Assembly (NCBI RefSeq): GCF_003597395.2
Contig: NC_133782.1
Coordinates: 8,400,133-8,464,132 of the forward strand
From: Chelonoidis abingdonii
Lineage: Eukaryota > Chordata > Testudines > Testudinidae
Length of the DNA: 64,000 nucleotides
Direction of reading: 5' to 3'
Part shown: one piece after another, positions 49,201 through 61,200 of the stretch
Position numbering within the stretch: position 1 is the first letter of the stretch
Layout: each line of letters starts with the position of its first letter
Notes under the pieces: model-generated
Told to the model about the DNA's origin: nothing
Seen by the model: only the letters and a program-made list of their open reading frames with translations
Databases searched by the model: none
Translations under genes and position numbers: made by a program

Positions 49201-52200
49201 TAGTATGCTAGCTCTGCCTAACCATGTTCGTTCCATGTGTCACTTCTTCTTTTTCTTCTCTCATTAGGAATGTGCTCCAGGTTATTACAGAGACACCAAG
49301 GGTCTCTTCTTGGGAAAATGTGTTCCCTGTCATTGCAACGGCCACTCAGATCAGTGCCTCCCAGGGTCTGGAATATGCATCGTAAGTAGCTAGCCCATGA
49401 AATAATCGGAGTACAATGTGTGCTGGTCCTCACCAGCTGACTAAAAGGTTCCCTCCAATACACAGTGACCAAGTTATGAGATTACCAAACTACTGTCTTG
49501 TTCACTGAAAATCTTCATGTGCCATTTCAAGGGGATTTATTGTCTTCAAGTCAGTTTAGGATGAGCAGACTGGGTGTGTGGGGGAAGAGAAAAGGATTTA
49601 GGCATCCAGATGTGTGAGGTGGAGGAGTCTGTTCTAACCTACCCCTTTGGAACAACAGTCCCTTCCTCGGTTAGGCCATCGTAATCCTCCAGAAAACCGT
49701 GGTGTTGAGTGCTTCCCTAGAGAAATACTGAACGTGTTGTCTGTCTTGTCCTTGCAGAACTGCCAACACAACACGGAGGGAGATCGCTGTGAGCGATGCA
49801 AAGATGGGTATGTAGGCAACTTCTCCCTCGATGGGCCATTGCAGTGCATGGGATGTCCATGTCCTCTTTCAGTTGCTTCCAACAAGTAAGCATCTTCTGT
49901 GAAGTTCTTTCTCCTGTTTTTTTTCGTTATTCACAAAGTAGTCTGATTTCTTCCCTGATCCTGAAGGAGTTTCTTCTGGCTGCCAGGAAAAATGCACTGC
50001 CACATCATAGAATTTTTCCAGTTCGTTCTTTCCTGTTTTGGCTGCTTACCAAGGAAAGAGGACACTGCTCCCCTTTTTATTAATGCTAATAATGAGATAG
50101 GCTATGGAGGGAGGAGAAAGACCCACAGCTCTAATGTGACTAGTGCAGCCAGCAAGAGAATTTTCTTTCTGAAGGAAATATTAGTAATTTCTAAAAGTGT
50201 GAAGATATTAGTGACCAAATGTAAACATTGGTTTGTATTGATTTAGCTAATTTAGTACCTAAACCAGTTAAAAGTTCCAGTATTAGCACCATTTCCCCCA
50301 AGTCAGCATATCTCATGTTGAGATTTCAAAATAACAAGTTTCAAGGTGATTTTGCGATTCTGTTCTTGTGTGATTCTCTCGTGGGCTAGACGTTCTGCAC
50401 TGGCATTTCACTCATGGAAACCGGGCTGTCCTTAGTCCCTGACTCCAAACGCGTCTCACTTAACACTGGCCCGAAGGCAGGACCAACGCTAACTCTAGCC
50501 AAGGGCCACCTGCCAGGCCATATGCTGGAATTCCACAGCCCTGGTCCCAAGGCCAACCCTGCGCCAGTGCTTCCCACTATTCCAGCCTTGAACCCTCCTG
50601 CAGGAACGAGAACTGGCCACCTGACTGACCAGCCTGGGGGTACAAACCAATGAAACAACTACACATGTCCCGAAGGCCACAATCCTAGCTCGGGGAGCTC
50701 CACTAGCCCTTAACTTACTTTGGGGCCCCCTGTTAGCCTGAGGCCTAACTCTAACCTGCGGAGGCCTATTGGTCTCAACCCGAACCCAAACCAGGGGTGT
50801 AATACACACCCCAACCTTCACCTGGCACCTACTGCCAGCCCCAACCCTAACCCTCTACCCTGAAAGTCCCTACTGGCCCCACCCTTCTGCTTATGCTGGG
50901 GAACCATACCAGCCCCAACCATCGTCCTGTCCTTGTACCTGTTGCCAACCCCAGCACTAAACATTTCCATAGCCTGTGTCACAAATTGCTCTTGACACAA
51001 GCCCTTGCCCTACTACAGATCCGAATCCTGACAAGCGCCCATGCCCATGAGCTGATCCCGACCCCATTCCCTTTTCTACGGCCATAAACCACTCCCAGCC
51101 CTCACGCAACCCCTACCTGAATGACAAGAGCCCCCGTCGCCCTGGTAGCAGGTGTCGTTCTTCAGAGTAAAATAACCTTTGACGTTTGCCCCGTGTTACC
51201 AGCTTTGCCGTTGGATGTGTCCATAAGGGCTCCACCGTGCAGTGTCTCTGCAAGCCAGGCTATGCCGGAGCCATGTGTGAACGGTAAGGGCCTGGCAGGA
51301 CCGGGGGCTGGGGGGTGTTTCTTTTTCAGAGTGCAGCTGTTGCTTTGGCAGAAGAGAAGTTTCCATAGTGACGAAAATAAAATTAGAAGCCCCAGCTATG
51401 TTAGCACAAGAGGCTGAGGAGAAAATGATTGATTTGAGCTGTGAATCCTCTCTGTTGTGGCTTTGGCTTCTGTTATTTTGCAGAAGGGGCATAAAATGCC
51501 AGCTGAGATTGCAAGGCAACGCCTTTCCGAATCCAGCACCCGGTCCTGGTGGCTCTCAGGACCAGGAGGAGCTGGGCCCACTTGATTGCTTATACGCTGT
51601 TTCTTTGTACATCAGTGTGGGCTCAGCGTACAGCTGGAATATGTCCTATTACTGACTCCGTTACTGGCATAGGGTGCCATCTTGGCCAAGTTCCCGCAGC
51701 AATCGTTGCCTTGATTACCCACCTGTAAAGCAGGAACAGGGACACTTCGTGTGAGGGTTGATTAGTGACCGTGAAGTGCTTTGAGTGGAAGGTGCTGTGG
51801 GAGTCCAAAACATTGTGCTAATTAATAGCTGTAACTATGGTGTAGTCGGTAGTTGTGCAGCACTTCATTGGGAGCTGGGGGGAGTGTGTGCGTGCGTGTC
51901 GGGGGACGCTTGGTAGCACTAGCATGGTTGTTGCTTTAGCTCCCTTTTAACCCCTGCTATATTTTTAAAGGTGTGCCCCAGGTTACTATGGCAACCCCTT
52001 AGTGATTGGCAGTTCCTGCCAGCCATGTGACTGCAGTGAGAACACGGATCCCAACATGTTGTTCAGCGACTGTGACTCTCTGACGGGCGCCTGCACAGGA
52101 TGTATGTACAACACGGCTGGGCCCCGGTGCGAAGTGTGTGCCCCAGGGTACCACGGAGACGCAGTGGTGGCAAAGAACTGCACAAGTAAGTGTGGCATCG

Positions 52201-55200
52201 AGCCGGGGCCAGCTTGCAAATGCATTTCCGGGGCAGTGTGTCACGGGCTTGTACAGTTAGCCAGCCTGCAGGCACAGCTGTGGTCATCGCCTGTGTAGGT
52301 TCTTACAAAGCCGGTAGCCTGGTCTTCTGGCTTTCAAAGGGTACGTTGGTTAAAAATAAGAGTAACAAAACAACCCTCTCCAGCAGGCATTTAAAAATTG
52401 CACACAGGTAGTAAAGCTCTGACACTGCAGCAGCCTCGTCAGTAATAACAGCTAGCGATATTAACCAAATTATTATTTCTGTGCTTGGGTAGGTTTGCAT
52501 AGTACATTTCTAACGTTACAGGGCCCTGCCATGAGGAACACATGGTAAAATCCAAGGTGCTGGTCCTGCAAACTGCTGGTCACATAAATAGGTCTTACTC
52601 CAGCAGGTAATCATGTGAATAAGGGTTGGCAGGATCAGTCCCCACGTATGAGAGAATGAAGGCGACCAGTGAACTCCCCCAATCGATAGCTTTTCCCCCC
52701 AACACACTATCCAATCCAACAGAAACAGGGGGGGTCAGAGTGCCTGGCTGATCCTTTTAAGTTGTCGGGTAAATGGCTGTGTTTCTTCCTGGCAGGGTGT
52801 AACTGTTTGCCATGCGGGACTGAGTTGTGTGACCCTAGAACTGGCCGATGTCTCTGTAAACCTGGAGTGACAGGTCAGCACTGCGACTGCTGTCAGGTAA
52901 AATGAATCGTGGGTTTCCCCCACACGCACTGTGACGGCTCCATCACTATACGCTTGGCTGATGCTGAGTCACTGCACACCAGCTCCACTCTTCTGTAGCC
53001 TGTCCTCCCGTTAGGAGCCCACTGCAGTTCCTGGGCAGAGACAGGAGGATAATGGCTGCTGTGCGGCAGATGGCTGAGTGATGGGATGCTGTTTCTGCCT
53101 ACACCAGGCAGATACCTAACAATAAAGGTCAATCTCTAAACAACCTGGTTATGAAATAATGGGAGGAATGGGTGTTAACTGCAGCTTTGATGCTTGTAGG
53201 AAAAAGGCAATTAACCCTAGGGTGAATTTCGAGGATCCAAACTCCCCACCTGGAGTAAGCAGACACCAGGCGAGCTTACGGACACAGCGCTGCCAGTGCA
53301 TCTCTATCTCGGTGCTATTGTGCAACCTTCCCATTGGTCCAACATTTTGCCATAATGTGTGTTAATTTTGTGCTTAGAAGACATGCCCATGGGAATTAAG
53401 TTGAGACTGTGGATCGCATTTCAGCTCTGGCCAGAGTGACTGTGAAGCTGTGTGTGTCTCTGGAGATGAAAAGCTAACATGTCCTCCAATTGCCTCCCCT
53501 TCCTGTGTGTGCTAGCATGCTGATTACCCACGTTTTTTCCTAGGATGGGTACTATGGCTACCGTGACTGCTCTGGCTGTCGAAAGTGTGACTGCGACATT
53601 GGATCCATAGGCACCAGCTGCCACGCTGAGACTGGTCAGTGTAGCTGCCAGCCTGGGGTGACTGGTCTTCGATGCCAGCAGTGTGCGCCAGGCTACTGGG
53701 GGCTCAGCAAGCGTGGCTGCACAAGTGAGTTTCTTCGCTGCTGGTAAATCTCATAGAAGAAATATCTGGACATCTCTGTGCTACTCTGCTGCAGTGCCGA
53801 AGGACTGTGTTAGTCGCTTAGCATGCATCCAGTCCCTTCTCACCACGGATACGGGGATGTTGTGTTTTACATCATCTCCATGGTGCTACAACTAGAGAGC
53901 CCCGCAACAGCATTCCAGCTTTGAGAGCAAAGAAGCCACCATAATCTCATGGAGGCTTTTAATCATTGTTTGTCATTTAGGTCGTAACAATAAAGATAAA
54001 ATACACCAAAGTGTTGTCTGGGCACTTGGCGTCACCTACCAAAGGGCCTGGTTTTAAAAAAAATGTTAGGCTGCAAGAGTGCGATTGTCCTTTCCACCCC
54101 TTCAGTTTGCACCAGCAGTCACCACAGTTACTTGAGCTAATAAGCAAGTAAGTGCTCAAGTTGCTAAATAAAATCATTTGCATGTGCAGCAACCCATCCA
54201 GCCGAAGAAAACTCCCAGCAATTCTTTATGCAGACTAGGCGTGCAATTGCAACCTGAAGTTTTTTTAAAACAAACTGTGACTCTTTGTGTTTTTCTGTAT
54301 ATTAAACTTCACTAGTCATAGGGAAGGATCAACTGAGCTAATCTCTCCTTCCATTAAAAAAGCATGGTCATTCATTGATTGTATTCTGCGGTGGTGTTTT
54401 GCCCTATGATGGACTCCCAGTGTTCCCTCTCTCAGGGGGCTCACTAGGTCAGGACAAACCTCCCTCAGCTGCCTTCTTTTCATTGGCAGAGTGTCGGTGT
54501 AAGGGGGGCTCCTGTGACCCCCGGAGCGGGGAGTGCACCTGCTCCAATGGCCTGACAGGGAAGCAATGTGACACCTGCATAGAGAAGTATGAGATCCCCG
54601 TAGCAAATGGCCCGAACAGCATGAGGTGTGAAGGTTAGTAGCATCATGTCATCTTCCCCCCCACGCTTGGCTTTATTGCAGGAATGAGGTAGAGCTGGCT
54701 GCAAAATGGGGAGTGGGAGGGTTTCACTGAAAATATTGAGAAACGTTTCATTTTCATCTAATTCTTTTCTTCTGGTTTTTGGTGGAAATTCAAAAACTGA
54801 GAACATTTTGGTCAAAACAAGAAATTGCCAGAACCCAGAATATTTTGATTTGGAAATGCTGCTGCAATGCAACAGGAGTTGTAGTTAAGCTGCTTCATGT
54901 GTCTGTTCTCCTCTATAGGCCGAGCTCCCTGGTAACGCTACAATCTCCTTTGAGTCACCCCAGGTTCCCCTCTTGGAGAGGGGAGAAGGTGCATCATGGG
55001 AGTCTCCTGGCCATGTGCATTGTGGGAGATGTAGTCTGATCAGTACTTGCTAGAGAGTAACCTTTAAGGGGCAGACCCTAATGGTCAGTCAGATCCCCTG
55101 GCAGTAACTAAAACATTGGCGGTGAGCCTTCTGGCTGGTTTCCTCTGTGGTCCTAGGGCAGATAACAGAGGAACAGTGTTAATCAGCCTAATAGTGGGCA

Positions 55201-58200
55201 TGGCTCTGATCTTGCCAGTTAAGAGCAACTTCGTCAGAGTTATGTGGGGTATGCTGGTGGGAAGCTGCTGTGAGACCAAGAGCAGGCCAGCTGACAGTTT
55301 GCTGTCCTTGGCATACCCCTAAAAGCATTTGGAAATCCTGATCCTTTGTGCAAAGGGATTGAAAGGTGACCTAGGGACCCCAAGTTAACACCTTCCACAG
55401 AGGGGAATCCAATTCAAGAGGCAGGGATTTGGAGACATGTGGTTCCCCCTTTAGGTTAAAAAAATGTCCTTACTATGGTCATAAGGAAGGGGGAGATGGA
55501 AGGAGACGTTGTGGATGCTGAATAGCTGGTGTTGCATTAGAGCCGTTTACTCGCTACCCCTTTCTCTTGGCAGTCTGTGATAGCTGCGTGCTGCTTCTGC
55601 TGGACGACCTCCAGAAGATCAAGGCCTCTTTCCCCATCATCAAGAACCAGTTGATTAACCTGAATGCCAGCTCCATCGCTTGGGCCCGACTGCATGGTCT
55701 GAACAGCTCTATGAAAAACGTCACTGTATGTGGAGGGCTTAATGTGTTCTCCCCGCTGGCTTAGTCTCTGCATGGGCCTCTGGTCCTATTGCCTGATTTC
55801 TACCTCCACCTTTCTCTTTCAGAACCACCTGCGCGAATATCAGAGATCCATGAACAGGGTCAAGCAGAAGGCAGACGAGCTGGCAGACGAAAATGCGGAC
55901 CTCACTCAAGATTTGATTGCACTGCAGCACAAGGCAGGATGTTTTTCAGTCCTCCTCCCCCAAAACTTCAGGCACAGACTGGCCTTCCTTTGTTCATTTT
56001 CATAACAATGAGTGTTAGGTGCCCATGGGAGGAGCTAGTTAGGGCCAGGCCAGGCCTAGTTTGAGCAGCTGCTGGACACTTGACTCCTGCAGAACCCCCT
56101 GCTAACCCAGTCCTGGAGTTGCCTACCATGCACTCTGCCAGTGAACTTGAACCCTGATCTTCAACACCCCTGCTCATCCAGGCAGGTTCCTTGCTCTGAG
56201 CCAAAAGAGGCTTTTCGATATGGGCAAATATCCAGTCCCCCGCAACCACCATTCCATTCTTCTGCAGTATTTAAACCCTACTCTTCGGAGGGGAAGGGCA
56301 TCCCTTCTTGATTTAAGACAGTCCCTGTCCCAAAGCACCTACAGTTGACACAAAATTCAGGGACTGATTTTTAAATGGTGCATAAAATGTGTGTGCACTT
56401 GCACATGCAAATGATTTATACCCACTGGGTAACTACCTGTGCAAGTGGCCAGTGTTTTCGTATGTGTGTAATTACATGACCCGGATGCATTTTTGTATAT
56501 TCACTTGCAAACCTTTCAGAACTTGCAAAACTTTCAGAACCTCAAAGCTTGTATGTCTTCTGCATTTTCCCAATTAATATGCAGGCTGTGTTTGCACAAG
56601 TCATAATGTGTAACTGTTATGAGCATGAAAGATTTTTGTCCACAATGGACTTGAGGGGTTTTTTCAGCACCCATTTCATTATGAACACAATTTCTCACTC
56701 ACTTCTGTGCACACATGAAGATAAATCATAGCAGAGTACAGTACCCATGCAAATCCCTGCAGAAGAGCTGACTCTTTCAGCTCTGTGGTCCCAAAAGCTG
56801 CCCGATGCCCAACCTTGCATTATGGCTCATGTTGTATCTCACTGAATGCTTCAGCTAAAGCAGTGGTTTGTTTTGTAGGCAACGATGACTCACAGAAAAG
56901 CAAAGGATCTGCAGGGGCAGACAAATGAGATCTATCAGAGAGCAGAGGACCTGCCAATGAGTATCCAAGGCATCCTGGATAGCATTGCAGGTAAGTGACC
57001 AGGTGTAAGTGCAACTGCCGGGTTGATTTTCCCCAACCCCAAATCCCACACTCTCGCTGTTTCAAGTTGCTCAGGGCGCAATGTTACCATTGATAGTATC
57101 TGTGGAGATTCCTGCAGACAGTTTAAGCAAGGTAGGGGGTTGTCGCAGAGAATTCTGTGGCCAGTAAATCTCAGCTGTTTGGCTAAATGCCGTATTTGGT
57201 GAAGCACATTATATTTACACTTAAAATGTGAGATATAGGGGCCATTTGCAGTGCTTTTCCCAAGAGTGTTTGAGCAACATTAAATCTTCCTCGCTCGCCC
57301 TGGCTGAAATCTGCCCCAGTAAATCTAGAAGAGAAGGCAAACTACAAGGTGGGAGGGATAGCTCAGTGGTTTGAGCATTGGCCTGCTAAACCCAGGGTTG
57401 TGAGTTCAATCCTTGAAGGGGCCATTTAGGGAACCGGGGCAAAAATGTGTCTGGGGATTGGTCCTGCTTTGAGCAGGGGGTTGGACTAGATGACCTGCTG
57501 AGGTCCCTTCCAACCCTGCTATTCTATGATTCTAAGATGGATTCTTTGGGGAAATAGTCCAGTCTGGTGGTTACAGCAGAGGGTCTAGAAACTTGGGTCT
57601 GAATTCCAGCTGGGTCATTCCCCCACTTCATGACTTGAAACAACTCACTCCATCTATCATTGGGCATCAGGACTCCAACAAAACCAGATGTTTTATCTGA
57701 GTGGGGGCTTTTCGAAGTGCTGGGGGAGGAGATGGCTTTCACAGCAGAGTATGGGGAGACCACATGCTCGGTTGGTGGATAACCATGGGGCATGGCTTTC
57801 CCTGCAGATTTGGTGCACCAGATGGACAAGTTGGGGACTGCAGACCTCAGCACGGCCTCCTCTGAGGAGTTCTGGCAAAAGATGGCCGAGGTGCAAAGGA
57901 TGCTGAAGGAGATGAAAGAACGGGATTTCCTCAGCCAGAAAGGGGTGGCAGAACACGAACATGAGAAGGCTCAGAAATGTAAGCCTAGTTCAGCAGGCAC
58001 CGGGGGTGGGAAATGCCAAAGTGCAGGCTGTGTAGTGCTCCTTGGGCTCTTTCCCAGACAGTCCCATCTCAAGGGCATTGCTGCAAACGCTATTTATGGG
58101 ACATCCCATTGCTGTTATCCCATTGTGGTCACCAACATTCAGAGAGCTACACTATTGAACGGAATATGCCCATCTAGCTTGTAGAGGCTAGGATTTTCCA

Positions 58201-61200
58201 GTACTGACCTCCTCAGCAGTCCAGCAATGAGGGGACAGTAATTGCTAGTCCCGTTTTAGTCTCTTCTGCAAATTGCAAAGGTGCTAATAAGTGCCAGTGA
58301 GTTTTCACTTAATTCCCAACAGAATTTAGCTCCTCTGTACATGCAAGTTCATGTGCTATCAGAAGGCTTCAGATTTATTTAATTGCATTTGAATTTCATT
58401 AACTTACTGGTTCTGTATGACAGCACTTAGAAATGTAGTTAGTGTTTTATATATATATTTTTTTCTCACATGCATCTATCTATACACGGTCAGTGGTTGA
58501 GTAAACTGTCCCAAATGGTGACAACAGAAGTGTGTCGTTCCTTGCTCAGAGAGGCCTGAAGTCTGTGATTCCTCAGGGAATCTCCATTGCAATGCACTGC
58601 TCTAATCAAACAATACTCTGTTGCAAGAACCTCAGAGCCAAATTCTTCTCTCCACTGGCATCACTGGAGTTACTCCAGACATGCAATAGTGTAACTGTAG
58701 GAAGAGATTTCAGATAGAAAATGGATCTTTAATCTAGAAGAAAACAGCACAGTGAGATCTGATGGCTGGAAGCTGGAACTAGATGTATCCAGATGAAGTG
58801 CAGATTTTGAACAGGGATGGCAATTAACCATTGGAACCACTTACCTAGGGATGTGGTGGATTCTCCATCACTTGGCGGCTTTAAATCAAGAGGGGGTGTC
58901 TGTCTTTTTAAAAGATTTGCTTAACTCAAACAGAAATTATGGGCTTCATGCAAAAATTACTGGGTGAGGTTCTTTGGCTTGTGTGGTCAGAGGAGATGGT
59001 GATGATTGTCTCCTTCTAGCCTTAAAGTTTGTGCTTTGAGACCAGAATCAGGCCCTGAGCCTTTTGAGGAGTTTCCACTGTGTACTCAGAAAGAACTCTG
59101 AAACGTTGGGGAAACCAGAGTTTCAAGACAATCTCCTTGTGCTCTGTGTCATCAGTGCTCCATCGCGTGAGGAGCGAGCTGTACAACAAGTGGGAATCCA
59201 ACCAAGACCTGGTGAAGAGCATCAAAGACATACTGGCTCAGTATAGTTCAGAGCTGATGGATCTCCGAGATGCTCTCAATGAGGCTGTGAATAAAACCAG
59301 GCAGACAGAGGACTTGAACAGCCTGAATCGGAACAACCTTGAGGAGAGCCAGGTACAAAGAGGGGTTTATTTGTATATAGGCATGCAAAGGAGCTGACAC
59401 CATTGGGTGAACATGCATGGTTTTGTCAGCTTCTAAGGAATGTCTGGTATAATCTAGGTCTTGTGGCTGTTGCTTGATCCTGTGGCTCCTAACTAATACT
59501 ATCCGTCTGTGTCTCAAGCGAAAGAGTAAGGAGCTGCAGAAGCAGTACGAGGTCGTGCAGGACACTCTGCAGATGGCTGAGGACTCCCTGGTCCAGGTCT
59601 CGGATCTTCTACAGATAATAGAGAATGCAAAGGAGGTGAGTGATGAAAAAGCTCAGGGTTGTCCGGTGGATTCTGGGTCGAGGTGTGTCACATGGGCTAC
59701 AGCATGCTGCCGGTAGCAAGAGGGATAATGCAGTGGGGGTGGGGAAGGGTGTTGGTGGAGTTGGCACTAGCCATGGGGAAGGGTGAAGGAAGAATGGTAA
59801 TGGGGATGAAGGGCATAGTGCTGACAATGGAAAATCAACCATGTACTGGTCACCTGCCAGCCCCCCAGAATGTGTGTCTTCCTCCTGGGTGTGTGTCCAG
59901 CTGCAGAAGTGAAGAGCTGACAAGGTTGGTGAATGCCCCTTGTGGGTGTGTCCTCCTACAGGAGTACGAGAAGCTAGCCGCCCGGCTGGACGGAGCCAGG
60001 TACCCCCTGACAGAGCGGGTGAAGAAGTTTTCTCCTGCCAGCAGTAAGATCCCAGTTGTTGAAGAAGCTGAGGAGCACGCTAGGCTTCTGGATGAACTCG
60101 CTCAGAACCTTTCCAGGTAACGTCACTGGCTCCCCCAGCTTCACCCCGGCCTGTGTGGGCCTGGAACTCTCGTAATCTGCTCCACTTCTTATTCCTGCCT
60201 GGACCAAGGACGCTGGGCCACCTGTGGGGTAAATCCAGTGACTCGGCTCAGCGTCCTGTTCCCATCGCATTTGCTAGGGGGACTCTGGCTGCTTGTGTAA
60301 ACAAGTGGTGACGTGTGATCGATGGGCTTCTCCGGGGCACTCGGAGGGGTCTGAAAATTGCTGAAGTCCCTGCTCTGATATTCATCTTGGGATAATGTTT
60401 ACATGTAAGAATTGATGCATTACCTGTAGCCCAGCACTCGCCAACATCCCTGTGGTAGCAACCCAGCCTGTGATGGAGAAAGCATATGGGTAAGAACAGA
60501 GCTGGTACCCGTTTCGAACGGGCGCAGGGCATGGCAGTGCCACCTGTTAATTGGCCAATTTGAGTCTTCAGGATGTGATCAGCTGACCTTTTAGACCCAA
60601 TCTGTGTCCGAATTCTAATTGTCATTCATTTTTTGCGCTGTTTCACTGGTTGTCTATCTCTTCCCCTCTGCACAACAGTAAGTAGGGGACTGATGCTCCC
60701 TCACTCCCGCCTCACCGCTTCCTACTTCACAGACTGTTTCCTGCCATGGATCATGGAAGGGCTTCTCTCTCAGAGCTGGGTGCGAGCACTGTTCAAAATT
60801 GACTGGGCACTGCAGATCTCCAGACCTGGATCTGGCCCCTGGTGTTCTGCTGGGCATCTGACAGTGAACTTTATTTATTTGTCTTCAAATGCAGCAGCAT
60901 CCAGGGCGCAAACCAGGATGGATTTATCCAGCGAGCGATCAATGCCTCCAATGCATATGCCAGCATCATCAAGGCTGTGAAGAATGCAGAGAGGGCAGCC
61001 AAAGATGCCGATGAGGCAGCCGGTGAAGCTTTGACAGTATGCAACTTCCCTTCAAGGCCACACCAACCCTTGCAAAATCCTGGTTCCAGTGAGCTGGCCC
61101 GGGGCCCTTTGCTTCCCTGGCCCCACTGCAGCTCTTTATGCTGATACACGACACTCCTGTCACCCCTTCCATCTGAGGTCTCGGGGCTTTGCAAACACGA

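Noticed and set aside
55934..55945. GT donor at GAT|GTTTTT for exon 44 instead of the GC donor
   Set aside because: Poor donor match, and it puts exon 45 out of frame with an early stop.
57359..57412. Functional tRNA gene
   Set aside because: It has A and B boxes but is fused to a CR1-type tail and lacks a clean cloverleaf and 3' end; it is the head of a SINE.
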